From NCBI GenBank assembly GCA_938074565.1, contig CALJEQ010000008.1, positions 186,001 to 250,000 on the forward strand: 64,000 bases of DNA, given 5' to 3'. Positions 36,939 through 45,312 of this stretch are shown here, in pieces (position 1 is the first letter of the stretch; each line of letters begins with the position of its first letter). Origin of the DNA: an uncultured Alkaliphilus sp. (GTDB lineage Bacteria > Bacillota > Clostridia > Peptostreptococcales > Natronincolaceae). Made by a program: the position numbers and the translations under genes. Below the pieces are notes generated by a model. That model saw nothing but the letters and a program-made list of their open reading frames with translations. It was not told the DNA's origin and searched no databases.

Positions 36939-37307
36939 TTATCTATCTCCTCTCTTTTTATTAAGAGCTGCAGTTAGTGAGTTAACCTCTTCAGCTTTTT
37001 TATTTTCTTTACTTTCATCACCATTTGAAGTCTCTAATCCTTCAAGTTCCTCTGCATCACTTTTTGCACTGTTTAAAAATTGAATTCCAACTTGTTTTTG
37101 AGCCTTAATAATATTTACAGCAAGAGCTTCAGCTGTTATAGGCTTTTCAAACTTAGCATCTGCGACTAACTTTTCATATCCGACTGGTGCTACTTCTTCT
37201 ATGTTTTGAATCCTTTTTCTTTCATCCTCTACGCCATTTTTATATGCTTCTTCAGTTATTTGATTAAATAGTTCTGGATTATTATTTTTAAACTCTTCAA
37301 ATGTCAT
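36939..37307 (-). CDS. Possible nested scaffold protein (Nu3-like), internal start
   Basis: An in-frame ATG at 37307 (codon 236 of the protease gene) begins MTFEEFKNNNPELFNQITEE. AAGGAGG (37325-37319) lies 11 bases upstream, a stronger Shine-Dalgarno than that of many real genes here. The 122-residue product would be the scaffold alone, as lambda Nu3 is made from within C. Confidence 0.55.
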   Translation of the reverse strand: MTFEEFKNNNPELFNQITEEAYKNGVEDERKRIQNIEEVAPVGYEKLVADAKFEKPITAEALAVNIIKAQKQVGIQFLNSAKSDAEELEGLETSNGDESKENKKAEEVNSLTAALNKKRGDR

Positions 37308-38012
37308 ATTCCCATCTTCCTCCTTGTTTTCAATCTGATTTACTAGATTTAAAGTATTTATTTGATTTTTAAAATTCTCTTTATTAAAATCTCCAGCCCT
37401 AAGTTGATTTCTAAGTTTATCTAATACCTCTTTAGGCAGCATATTTGTAGTTCCGGTACTTGCAACTAAATTTAATTGATTTTCCATGAACATAATCTTA
37501 TCAATAAACTTATTTTCTAATGCTCGCTCAGGTGTAAGCCATGTTTCTTTATCCATCATAGCTAGTAGTTCTTCTTTCGACATACCTGTTTTAATCATAT
37601 AGGCATTTGAAATAGTACTATTATAGTCTTTTAATACTTGTGCTTCATGTTCAAATGTTCTATAATCTCCATGGTTTGAAGAAGACACATTATGTATCAT
37701 AATTTGAGCCGTTGGAGCCATTAGTAATTCATCTACTGACATAGCAATAACACTAGCTATACTTCCAGCAATTCCAACAATCTTTCCAGTTTTCTTGGCC
37801 TTATAGTCCTTTAGCAACCAATAAATTTCGGAACCTGCGAACACACTGCCCCCACCAGAGTTAATTATTACCTCTACATCTTCACCATTAGCCTTTTCTA
37901 AAGTGTTTTCTACATCTTTGGGACAAGTAGCTTCAATTCCAAACCACTCATAAATCCACTTGTCTTCACTGGAAACGATAGTTCCTTTAATATTTATTTT
38001 CAATTTTTTCAC
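36939..38012 (-). CDS. ClpP-type head maturation protease fused to scaffold region
   Basis: A 357-residue protein. Residues 1-170 are a ClpP/S49-like protease: NSGGGSVFAG, the nucleophile Ser84 in GIAGSIASV and the catalytic His107 in IMIHNVSSS. Residues about 236-357 are helical, charged and scaffold-like. This is the lambda gpC arrangement, in which the protease and scaffold share an open frame. It processes the prohead before packaging. Confidence 0.93.
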   Translation of the reverse strand: MKKLKINIKGTIVSSEDKWIYEWFGIEATCPKDVENTLEKANGEDVEVIINSGGGSVFAGSEIYWLLKDYKAKKTGKIVGIAGSIASVIAMSVDELLMAPTAQIMIHNVSSSNHGDYRTFEHEAQVLKDYNSTISNAYMIKTGMSKEELLAMMDKETWLTPERALENKFIDKIMFMENQLNLVASTGTTNMLPKEVLDKLRNQLRAGDFNKENFKNQINTLNLVNQIENKEEDGNMTFEEFKNNNPELFNQITEEAYKNGVEDERKRIQNIEEVAPVGYEKLVADAKFEKPITAEALAVNIIKAQKQVGIQFLNSAKSDAEELEGLETSNGDESKENKKAEEVNSLTAALNKKRGDR

Positions 38013-38024
38013 CTCCTTCTTTTA

Positions 38025-39551
38025 TCAATTCGTTGCTATTGTCTGCATTAAACGTTCTTCTCTAGCACGTTGCCTTACATTCTTACTGAAGTCTTCTCCA
38101 GTAAGCTCCATGGTCTCTTTTGTCCTCGTGCTAAAGCCATTTGTAACTCTCTTTTCTGCTGCAGTTACTTCCTTAAGTGGATCTAACTGCCCAGCTGAAG
38201 GGCCATTCCACTGTGAACCACAATATGCTTTTTTAACCATAGGATCATCAAAGAATCCTGGTGCTATAATTCTTCCTTTTGCAACAGCTTCACATAGCCA
38301 TTCTTCATAAATTGGCTGACAGAAATCTTTAGAAATCCATGCCCTTCTCATTCTGAACATCTTCCATGCTTCTAATAAAGATGCCCTAGAAGCTGAATAC
38401 GACGAAGTAAAGTGTTTTACTAAAAGTTCAAATGGAATTTCTAGTGCTACACCGATTTGTCTACAAATTGAAGTGACAAAGCCATCAAAGGCTGTATTAG
38501 GTCTACCTGGATTAGCTGCATTAGCTTTTTGACCTTCACCTAACTCAATAATTGCTCCAGCTGCCAATTCATAATTCATATCTTCCTCTTCATCAGCATC
38601 TAAAACACTATCTTTATCAGCTACCATTTGACCAATCATAGGTTCTGAATTATTAATAGAATTTTGATTTTCAATGAATACTGTAAAAAAACCTGAAATT
38701 ACAGCTGCCATAAGTTCAGCCTCTGTATATCTACTAAGTTGTTTTAAACACTCAATAACGGGTGCTAATATTGGAACACCTCTTCTTTGATCTACTCTTT
38801 CGCTTTCCATTAAATGAACCATGTTCAATCTGCCTGATTTTCTACCGAACTTCTCAATTCTTTTCCACTCTTTCACCCCTGTTTCAGTTGAAAGTGGATG
38901 TTTATTAAGTAAATAGTAAGCTAAAACTTCTCCAAAATAACCTACTTCAACACCATTTATGATTGTTTTATTAGGTTCTTTTTTGCTAGGAGAACAAATT
39001 CTATCCGCTTCAATGAGCATTACCCTTAAATCGTAGGGCATATTTAATCTAGGTATCATTGGTAGAACAGCGAAGCACTCACCATTCATTAATTGAGATA
39101 GAAATGCTAGTTGCTGAAGTTCATAAAAATCATTCATCCTTTGTGCATCACAATTTAAAGATTCTGCCCAAAGTGCAAACTCTCTTTCAACATTTTCTTC
39201 CCACTCTGCAGCTTCATCCTCAGACATTTTTAAATATTTATAATCAATTTGAGATTTAAGTTTAAGCCCCGAACCAACCACATTGGTCCTTAAAGTCTTT
39301 AAAGCCCCTGTAGCTATAGGAGCACCCATATATAAATCTCTAGAACGTTCTCTAAGTTTTTCAAGGTTATCGTCTATATCTTCTTTAGTAGATCCACCCC
39401 TACTTAGCCAACCTTTCATACTTTTTTTCGTTGTGCTAGCCCCATGGTGACTATATCCAGTGTTAAAAAACTCTAATTTCTTTCTTGCTACAGTTCGTTT
39501 TAAAGCCATATTTGGAGCTACTATACTTAATGCCTTATCGAAAACATTCAA
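38025..39551 (-). CDS. Portal protein (lambda gpB family)
   Basis: A 508-residue portal protein. RERSRDLYMGAPIATGALKT, HLMESERVDQRRGVPILAPV and FTSSYSASRASLLEAWKMFR are diagnostic of the lambda portal group. It forms the dodecameric DNA channel at one capsid vertex and docks the terminase encoded upstream. Confidence 0.95.
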   Translation of the reverse strand: MNVFDKALSIVAPNMALKRTVARKKLEFFNTGYSHHGASTTKKSMKGWLSRGGSTKEDIDDNLEKLRERSRDLYMGAPIATGALKTLRTNVVGSGLKLKSQIDYKYLKMSEDEAAEWEENVEREFALWAESLNCDAQRMNDFYELQQLAFLSQLMNGECFAVLPMIPRLNMPYDLRVMLIEADRICSPSKKEPNKTIINGVEVGYFGEVLAYYLLNKHPLSTETGVKEWKRIEKFGRKSGRLNMVHLMESERVDQRRGVPILAPVIECLKQLSRYTEAELMAAVISGFFTVFIENQNSINNSEPMIGQMVADKDSVLDADEEEDMNYELAAGAIIELGEGQKANAANPGRPNTAFDGFVTSICRQIGVALEIPFELLVKHFTSSYSASRASLLEAWKMFRMRRAWISKDFCQPIYEEWLCEAVAKGRIIAPGFFDDPMVKKAYCGSQWNGPSAGQLDPLKEVTAAEKRVTNGFSTRTKETMELTGEDFSKNVRQRAREERLMQTIATN

Positions 39552-39566
39552 ATTTACACCTCCTTC

Positions 39567-39812
39567 TTAGAAATCTCTAGGAATAATGCCTTGAATTCGT
39601 CTTGAACTGTTAATCTTTTTGCCATTTTCTCTCATTTCCAGCTTTACTAGTTCATTTTTCCAATACTCTATCTGCTTTCTAATCTCTGAAATATTGACTC
39701 TTGTTAATTGTCTAGAACCAATGGAATAGCTTTGACCTGTAGTTACAGCAAGTTCAGCATCAAGCCATGCTTTTAAGTGCTTTTCTGCCATTTCTTTTGT
39801 TATAACTGACAT
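39567..39812 (-). CDS. Small head-tail joining protein (gpW/DUF6148-like)
   Basis: An 81-residue helical protein starting MSVITKEMAEKHLKAWLDAE with YSIGSRQLTRVNISEIRKQI, a pattern of the small gpW-like proteins between terminase and portal. The start at 39812 has AGGTG upstream. Confidence 0.75.
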   Translation of the reverse strand: MSVITKEMAEKHLKAWLDAELAVTTGQSYSIGSRQLTRVNISEIRKQIEYWKNELVKLEMRENGKKINSSRRIQGIIPRDF

Positions 39813-39849
39813 GTTTACACCTACTTTCATACAAAAAAATAAGAATAAC

Positions 39850-41682
39850 CTAAGTTATTCCCTTTGATACAATCCGTTTTTTCTTTTTCTTAGCTGTATT
39901 TGCTTTGCTTTGAGATATTTGACTTATACTTTTATTGCCTTTTTCTCTAAAAGTAAGTAATTGTTCAAAATTAGGATTTAAAATTTCTAAAGCAGCTGTA
40001 GCATAGTTTCTAAGGTCCAAACCTTCATTTCTTTTATATTTTTGTACCCACTTGAAACTAGAAACGCCTCTTTGATATTGCATAATCCTTTTCTCAGCGC
40101 ATAAACTTTTAAAATACTCTAAAGTGTAACCTTTTTCTTCTTCAAAAGGGAAATGACAAAAACTTGAACCTTCTTCGTCAACATTTAATGATGAATAGAT
40201 TTTCTCTTTTCCAGTATCAACACCTAAAGAAAATAGATAAACACCTTCTCTATTATTCTTTGAAGGTTTTCCAACTAAGGGATTGCCTGAACCACCTTTG
40301 CCTTTAATTGCAAAAATTCTTCTGTTTTCCTTATTCTTAACGAATTTATAAACTTCTGTTGTGAAATGTCCTCCTGAATCTATACAAGTACACATTATTT
40401 TTAATGGAGTACCATCTAAATAATAAAACTCACTATCTAAAAATGAATCTAATTCATTCCAAATGTGTGTTTGACTTAAATCTCCATATATTTTTTTGTA
40501 CTGTATTCCCCAACTTTCCTTTCCCACGCCCCAACCAACAACTTCAATCTCTAATCTATCATCCTGAACATCTACGCCAGCTGTTAATATGAGCACATCA
40601 TCTGGAATCTGACAATTATAAGTTTCTCTTCTCTTATAAAGCCTTTCAAAGTCTGCTCCTTCGCCTTCATTATCTTCCCATTCTTCTCCTAGGTAAGTAT
40701 TAACAAAGGTTTTTAGTAGTTCCTTATCTTTCTTGGCTTCTTTGAAAGTTTTTATAATATCTTCCCATCTCTCCCAAGGTGAAGCTAAGGCATTTAGATG
40801 GAAGCCCCTTTTCTTAAGGTCGAAGTTATGTCCTAACCTTGAAATCCACTTTCCCTGTTGTGCTTTCCACTCAAATTCATTGAGTTGCTCTTTACATTCA
40901 GCACATTCCATAGTAATAGTATCAAATTTTATTCTGGCCCATTCATAAGGCTGATAACAACCACAAACAGGACAACTGATATTCCATTCTTCTTGACTAC
41001 TTTCATTGAATGCTTTAAGTATTCTAGATGTTTTTGCATCTGTTGGTGTAGATGTAAATATCTTTTTCTTATTAGCAAATGTAGAAGTTCTCTTCTCAGC
41101 AAGTGCTAAAGGATCTCCTTCGTTTCCAGCAGAAGCAGGGAATCTATCAACCTCATCTGCTAATAAAATTCTTATGGGTCTTGATGATAATCCTACTGGA
41201 GAATTTGCTCCTGTCATTGCAATGTATCCACCTGGAAAACCCTTCTCAAGAATAGTATTATCAGAATCCCTGCTTTTAGCATCTTTTACTTTATCTCTAA
41301 GTCTTGGATTATCTCTTATCATAGGAGCTAATCTTTTTTTAGAGTAAGTTTGAGCAAGTTCTACAGTTGGCATAACAAGCATCATAGGAGCTGGATCATA
41401 ATCTATATGATATGCAACTATATTATTTATAAGTTCTGTTTTTCCGACCTGAGCCGAACTTTTAATAACTACAGTTTCTGTTCTATCATCAGATATTGCA
41501 TCCATAATTTCTCTTTGATATGGAGCTCTATCAGTATCCCACTTTCCAGCTTCTGCACTACTCTCAGAAGATAATACTCTATATCTATCAGCCCATTCAG
41601 AAATTGTAAGTTTTGGTGGTGGTTCAAGTTTTTTACTTATATTTTTAAATAGTTTAAGTGTCTTTATGTTGATTTTCTTCAA
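39850..41682 (-). CDS. Terminase large subunit (lambda GpA family)
   Basis: A 610-residue packaging motor. The Walker A-like motif is KSSAQVGKTELIN (about residues 73-85), followed by the acidic Walker B region ILLADEVDRFP. The C-terminal nuclease domain has VDVQDDRLEIEVVGWG and CIDSGGHFTTEVYKF. A CxxC...CxxC zinc motif (CPVCG, CAEC) lies between them. GpA-type terminases make cos ends. Confidence 0.95.
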   Translation of the reverse strand: MKKINIKTLKLFKNISKKLEPPPKLTISEWADRYRVLSSESSAEAGKWDTDRAPYQREIMDAISDDRTETVVIKSSAQVGKTELINNIVAYHIDYDPAPMMLVMPTVELAQTYSKKRLAPMIRDNPRLRDKVKDAKSRDSDNTILEKGFPGGYIAMTGANSPVGLSSRPIRILLADEVDRFPASAGNEGDPLALAEKRTSTFANKKKIFTSTPTDAKTSRILKAFNESSQEEWNISCPVCGCYQPYEWARIKFDTITMECAECKEQLNEFEWKAQQGKWISRLGHNFDLKKRGFHLNALASPWERWEDIIKTFKEAKKDKELLKTFVNTYLGEEWEDNEGEGADFERLYKRRETYNCQIPDDVLILTAGVDVQDDRLEIEVVGWGVGKESWGIQYKKIYGDLSQTHIWNELDSFLDSEFYYLDGTPLKIMCTCIDSGGHFTTEVYKFVKNKENRRIFAIKGKGGSGNPLVGKPSKNNREGVYLFSLGVDTGKEKIYSSLNVDEEGSSFCHFPFEEEKGYTLEYFKSLCAEKRIMQYQRGVSSFKWVQKYKRNEGLDLRNYATAALEILNPNFEQLLTFREKGNKSISQISQSKANTAKKKKKRIVSKGIT

Positions 41683-42238
41683 CTAAAACACCATCTTCCT
41701 CATCCAAATCTATGTATTCACTTCTATAAAATAGCATTGGATCATATTTTGATAGCTCTACTAAAGTAGCCATGCATTCCTTTTCCAATATAGCCTTGAC
41801 CTCTGAAAGATTCGCTCTGGCTACTAACATAGGAGAAAGTTTTGAAGGCATATTGAGTATCTTACCTTTAAAGTTAGTTAACATATCTGTCATAACCTTC
41901 TCAACGTCTTCTGAATCATGAAGTTTTCCTTTCATAACTCTTAGCTTCATTTCAGCCATTTCGGTTTTTATTCTTTCATGTTTAGCCTGCTCTAGCTTAA
42001 GATCTAAATCATTGTCATTTACTTCTTTCATTTCATTATTCATTTTAAGATGCAAGATATAATTCTTAATACTTTGAGTTAAGTCATATCTTCCTTTTGA
42101 GATTCTAACTAAAATTCCCTCTTGGGCTAGATCTCTTATTCTTCTATCAGTAACAGATAGCAAATTTGAAAGTACAGATGCAGAAACTGTAACTGCGGTT
42201 ATATCTTCTACTTTTTCTGAAATAATATTTTTCTCCAT
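41654..42238 (-). CDS. Terminase small subunit (Nu1-like)
   Basis: A 194-residue DNA-binding packaging protein. The N-terminal winged helix is VSASVLSNLLSVTDRRIRDL followed by EGILVRISKGRYDL, as in Nu1. The rest is a helical oligomerisation domain. It overlaps the large subunit by 29 bases. It should bind the candidate cos region just upstream. Confidence 0.85.
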   Translation of the reverse strand: MEKNIISEKVEDITAVTVSASVLSNLLSVTDRRIRDLAQEGILVRISKGRYDLTQSIKNYILHLKMNNEMKEVNDNDLDLKLEQAKHERIKTEMAEMKLRVMKGKLHDSEDVEKVMTDMLTNFKGKILNMPSKLSPMLVARANLSEVKAILEKECMATLVELSKYDPMLFYRSEYIDLDEEDGVLVEENQHKDT

Positions 42239-42299
42239 ATTTTCACCTCAATTCTTTTTGGCCTTTTGGGAAAAGGAAATGGAACTAAAAAAAATTTTA

Positions 42300-42510
42300 T
42301 AACTAAACATGTTTCGGGCTCGCCAGCACCCGCAACTCTTTTTTGTGGTCCAGAAGGACCCGTGGTTTCAATGAACCTTTATGATAATGTCTATCAATAC
42401 GAGTTTGACAAAACTAGGGACTGTCAAATTGCTTTTTAAAATTTCCTACTTCTTATGTGCTGGATTTTTTATTTTCAGTTTACATTCTCGGAAAATGTCA
42501 AATTGATATG
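42300..42510. other. Candidate cos / packaging-initiation region
   Basis: A GC-rich island in AT-rich phage DNA just before the terminase small subunit. It holds CGGGCTCGCCAGCACCCG (42315-42332), a hyphenated dyad like lambda cosN, then the hairpin GGTCC-AGAA-GGACC (42347-42360). TTTGACA (42404-42410) and TGTCAAA (42422-42428) form an inverted repeat, and TGTCAAATTG recurs at 42422 and 42496. These could be cosN and terminase binding sites. Confidence 0.45.
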
Positions 42511-42531
42511 CTAAAAAAAATAAACTTCCGT

Positions 42532-43092
42532 TTAATCGAAGTTTAGCTCTTGGATATAATTATTTATTATTGCTTCTGTAACCCCTATGTACTCCCTTGT
42601 TTGTGCGGGCGTTGTATGCCCTAGTGCCTCCATTGGGACTGTAATATCGCCTTTTGCTATTTCATATAGTTTTCTACCAAATGTTTTTCTTAAGCTATGG
42701 GCTGAAAGTCTTACTCCAAATGATTGGCCAGCATCTCTTATAATGTTGTCTGCTTGTTGCCTGGATATTGCCTCGTTGTGCCCTTCTCTAGATAGAAACA
42801 GACGTTCATATCCCGGCTTTCCTTCTACATATTTTTGTAACACTTTCTTTAAACGATTATTAATTTTTATAGACTTTTTCTTGTCTACTTTTTTTATGTC
42901 AGCATAGATGAAATCTTTAATGTTCCCTCTTTCATCTCTAACATCTCTGACTCTTAACTTTAAAACATCCTGTATTCTTAACCCAGTGTATAGGCATAAA
43001 GAATACAAAACATAGTTCCTTATATTTTTATTGCTAAGATATTCTCCAATATCTTGTACTAACTCATAGTCAAGTATTGGCTCTGCTTTCAT
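42532..43092 (-). CDS. Compact tyrosine recombinase (integrase catalytic domain only)
   Basis: A 186-residue protein with a full tyrosine-recombinase active site: Arg in YTGLRIQDVLKL, the Lys hairpin, H-x-x-R in SAHSLRKTFG, the His in GHTTPAQTR and Tyr in REYIGV. It lacks the N-terminal SAM-like core-binding domain. Since the phage integrates with a serine recombinase, this one probably resolves multimers or acts at another site. It lies between the late activator and the terminase. Confidence 0.9.
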   Translation of the reverse strand: MKAEPILDYELVQDIGEYLSNKNIRNYVLYSLCLYTGLRIQDVLKLRVRDVRDERGNIKDFIYADIKKVDKKKSIKINNRLKKVLQKYVEGKPGYERLFLSREGHNEAISRQQADNIIRDAGQSFGVRLSAHSLRKTFGRKLYEIAKGDITVPMEALGHTTPAQTREYIGVTEAIINNYIQELNFD

Positions 43093-43450
43093 CTCGATCT
43101 CCTAATTTTAGCATTTGAATGAGTTTTGTAATGCTTTTTTTACCCCTTTGTAAAGTGTTGTTGTACTGAAAAATAGCCTTAGCAACTATTGTAATCTCGC
43201 TATCTTTAGATCCATTTATTATTTCGCTTATATCTTTTCCAATGTACTTTCTATCCTTAATCCTATGCCCTTCCTCATTGAGCTCATCAGCTACCTTTGA
43301 AACGTTTTGAATATTAATATATTTTTTACAAATATACTCTCTAGTATCTCTTTCATTTTTATTTAACGCACTTTTAAGCTTATTTTCTATAAACAGTAAA
43401 TCATTTACAATACTTTGTATGTTTTCTGCTGTTATCTTCTTTAGTTTCAA
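43070..43450 (-). CDS. Phage protein of unknown function
   Basis: A 126-residue, basic, helical protein starting MKLKKITAENIQSIVNDLLF. It overlaps the tyrosine recombinase by 23 bases, so the two are probably co-translated. A helix-turn-helix-like stretch is possible near residues 45-75 (VSKVADELNEEGHRIKDRKY). No family recognised. Confidence 0.55.
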   Translation of the reverse strand: MKLKKITAENIQSIVNDLLFIENKLKSALNKNERDTREYICKKYINIQNVSKVADELNEEGHRIKDRKYIGKDISEIINGSKDSEITIVAKAIFQYNNTLQRGKKSITKLIQMLKLGDRDESRANT

Positions 43451-43484
43451 AGTTTCACCTCATCTCAATTTTTTTGCAAGCTTA

Positions 43485-43528
43485 GGAAAAAAAAGCCAAC
43501 AACACAAGTTAACGTGTTATTGGCTTTT
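43485..43528 (-). terminator. Terminator after the ArpU-like activator gene
   Basis: A 15-bp stem with one mismatch (arms 43491-43505 and 43514-43528; AAAAGCCAA with TTGGCTTTT) followed by a T-run on the minus strand. It marks the end of the early operon before the late genes. Confidence 0.8.
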
Positions 43529-43563
43529 ATGGGGGGCGTGTAATACACTTTTTCACACTTTCA

Positions 43564-44049
43564 TTATACCGCATTTTTCTGGGTTAAAAGCGGGTCAAAT
43601 GTGGGTATTTTTGTTGCTGCTATTCCAAATAAACTAACTGCTAATTTGTTAATAGCGTCTGTTCTTACTTTTTTTCTACAATGATCAGGATTATATCTTA
43701 CAATCTCACCAATTTGCCTCCAACTTAACTTCTCATCAGAAAAATATTTTAAGTTTAGAATTCTTTTTTCAAGTGATGATAAAGATTCAATTCCTTTATC
43801 AATCTTTTTTATAGCATATAAAGCTATATTTTTTTCTCGATTTAGATATTGCATTGCTTTTTCTCTAGCCACGACTTCATTTTCCACTGTAGACGTTATT
43901 CTAAATGTTTTACCAGTCTTTTCTTCCTCATAACTAATTCCAGATAATCCTGTCGGTTCTTCTTTTAATTCAAAATCAATGTTTTCTATGTAAACCTTTA
44001 AGCTTTTATAGTTGTAAAGATATGCTTCGGTGGCCTTAAAATAATCCAT
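43564..44049 (-). CDS. ArpU/RinA-like late-gene transcriptional regulator (sigma region 4-like)
   Basis: A 161-residue protein. The C-terminal part has a sigma-70 region 4-like helix-turn-helix: SLEKRILNLKYFSDEKLSWR then QIGEIVRYNPDHCRKKVRTD. This is the ArpU family, which in enterococcal and staphylococcal phages activates late or autolysin transcription. It sits at the junction of early and late genes, which suits a late activator. Confidence 0.82.
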   Translation of the reverse strand: MDYFKATEAYLYNYKSLKVYIENIDFELKEEPTGLSGISYEEEKTGKTFRITSTVENEVVAREKAMQYLNREKNIALYAIKKIDKGIESLSSLEKRILNLKYFSDEKLSWRQIGEIVRYNPDHCRKKVRTDAINKLAVSLFGIAATKIPTFDPLLTQKNAV

Positions 44050-44185
44050 TAATATTTCCCCCTTCTATTCTATCTATCAGAACATAATCTTCAAAAACCT
44101 CCACTTTTGCTTTTCCTATAAATGATTTTACAATTTTAACTCTCTCTTTAAAGCTCTTATATGGTATTACTTCTATTACTTGCAC
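44036..44185 (-). CDS. Small phage protein of unknown function
   Basis: A 49-residue ORF with a GTG start at 44185, AGGGGG nine bases upstream, encoding VIEVIPYKSFKERVKIVKSF. It overlaps the ArpU-like gene by 14 bases. No homology recognised. Confidence 0.5.
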   Translation of the reverse strand: MQVIEVIPYKSFKERVKIVKSFIGKAKVEVFEDYVLIDRIEGGNINGLF

Positions 44186-44204
44186 TATCAACGTCCCCCT
44201 TTTG

Positions 44205-44236
44205 TACAGAAAAACCCAAGGAGTTTATCCTTGGGC
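44205..44236 (-). terminator. Intrinsic terminator within the early operon
   Basis: CCCAAGG and CCTTGGG form a 7-bp stem (arms 44215-44221, 44229-44235) with a short T-run on the minus strand. It overlaps the end of the Com-like gene and may reduce transcription into the late activator. Confidence 0.65.
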
Positions 44237-44359
44237 TTCTTGAGCCTCTACATGAATATGTAATTTCTTGCACTTAGGACACTTAGTCTCAATTTTAAAA
44301 CTAGTTCCTTTTACTCTAGCTAGTAGCTTTTTACACTCTTTGCACCTAATCTCCTTCAT
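44225..44359 (-). CDS. Com-like zinc-finger protein (Mu Com family)
   Basis: A 44-residue protein starting MKEIRCKECKKLLARVKGTS, with CKEC and CPKC zinc pairs 20 residues apart. This is the size and pattern of phage Mu Com, an mRNA-binding translational activator of the DNA-modification gene mom. GGAGAATGAAAAC precedes the ATG. No mom gene is recognised, but a DNA methyltransferase lies 1.6 kb upstream. Confidence 0.78.
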   Translation of the reverse strand: MKEIRCKECKKLLARVKGTSFKIETKCPKCKKLHIHVEAQEAQG

Positions 44360-44363
44360 GTTT

Positions 44364-44519
44364 TCATTCTCCTACTTGATTAAATGATGAACAATAGCCT
44401 TTTTCGTCAACAATTTTTCCAGTCTTAATGCATATATCAGCTTCTACTAATAGCATCTTTTTCTTATTAAACCCGCAATTTTGCAACATCTTGCTTTTTC
44501 CACGCTTTTTCCTCCCCAT
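44364..44519 (-). CDS. Small basic phage protein
   Basis: A 51-residue ORF starting MGRKKRGKSKMLQNCGFNKK with AAGGA upstream; it ends 4 bases before the Com-like start. Two cysteines in the second half. Function unknown. Confidence 0.5.
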   Translation of the reverse strand: MGRKKRGKSKMLQNCGFNKKKMLLVEADICIKTGKIVDEKGYCSSFNQVGE

Positions 44520-44532
44520 TTAATCCTTGATA

Positions 44533-44655
44533 TTATTTATGGCTTATCCCATATTGAGGTTTGTCATCCTCGCATTCTTCATTATCGCAATCTAGACATT
44601 TATCTGGGTAGAATACCCAGCCATTTTTTTCGCAATAAATCATGTCATGGCCCAA
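44533..44655 (-). CDS. Small cysteine-rich phage protein
   Basis: About 40 residues from a TTG at 44655 (AAGGGGG upstream) or 36 from the ATG at 44643. It carries CLDC and a further Cys (YPDKCLDCDNEECEDD), a possible zinc-binding site. Function unknown. Confidence 0.42.
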   Translation of the reverse strand: MGHDMIYCEKNGWVFYPDKCLDCDNEECEDDKPQYGISHK

Positions 44656-44657
44656 TC

Positions 44658-44837
44658 TCACACCCCCTTATTCTTGTTTTTTGGCGGTTGAGGCGGTGAA
44701 ATTATAAATGAACACCTTCTAACTGTTTTGTTTCCAATGTAAGATAGTTTTTCTTTATGACATTTCTTGCATTTTAATTTTAAATACGCCCCTTGGTAGT
44801 GCATCAACTCCCATTTATGTAAGTGAAATTTGAACAA
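44658..44837 (-). CDS. Small zinc-ribbon-like phage protein
   Basis: A 59-residue ORF from a TTG at 44837 (AAGGGGTG upstream) or 48 residues from the ATG at 44804. The core YLKLKCKKCHKEKLSYIGNK contains one CxxC pair and a later Cys. Proline-rich C terminus. Function unknown. Confidence 0.5.
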   Translation of the reverse strand: MFKFHLHKWELMHYQGAYLKLKCKKCHKEKLSYIGNKTVRRCSFIISPPQPPKNKNKGV

Positions 44838-44871
44838 TATTACACCCCTTCAACTAATCATATAATTCATG

Positions 44872-45273
44872 TTATCGACTATTCTCAATACAGTTTAATA
44901 TCGCCTTGCATTTCTGTTGAGCAGTCGCATGTACCAACTCAAATTCAGTAGTACATGTCTTTTTTAATTCACTGATATATTCTTCGCTTTTTCCCATTTC
45001 TTCAATTTTTTTTTCCAATTGGTGAACCTTATCTAAATTATTAAAATAATCGGGGATTGGTCTTCCGTATATTTCTTTAACATTTCCGCCTAAATCTTTT
45101 CCTTTTAACCAATTTGCACCTGCTAGATTAGTAGTAGTGCTAGGTCCATCCTTTACAGCGTTTTCATCATATACGTAAGGATGTAAGCCTAGCCCCCAAT
45201 CATCAAACATAATTACTTTTCTTTGGTATATTTTTTCTACTAACTTTATGTTAATATCGTTTTTCCCATCCAC
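44872..45273 (-). CDS. Phage protein of unknown function
   Basis: A 133-residue soluble protein from a GTG at 45273 with GGGGAG upstream. An aromatic, glycine-containing segment (MFDDWGLGLHPYVYDENAVK) is followed by a charged helical C terminus. It might belong to the phage ABA-sandwich group, but I cannot show that. Confidence 0.55.
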   Translation of the reverse strand: MDGKNDINIKLVEKIYQRKVIMFDDWGLGLHPYVYDENAVKDGPSTTTNLAGANWLKGKDLGGNVKEIYGRPIPDYFNNLDKVHQLEKKIEEMGKSEEYISELKKTCTTEFELVHATAQQKCKAILNCIENSR

Positions 45274-45312
45274 TTTAATCTCTCCCCTTCATATAATTCA
45301 TGTAATGCGACA

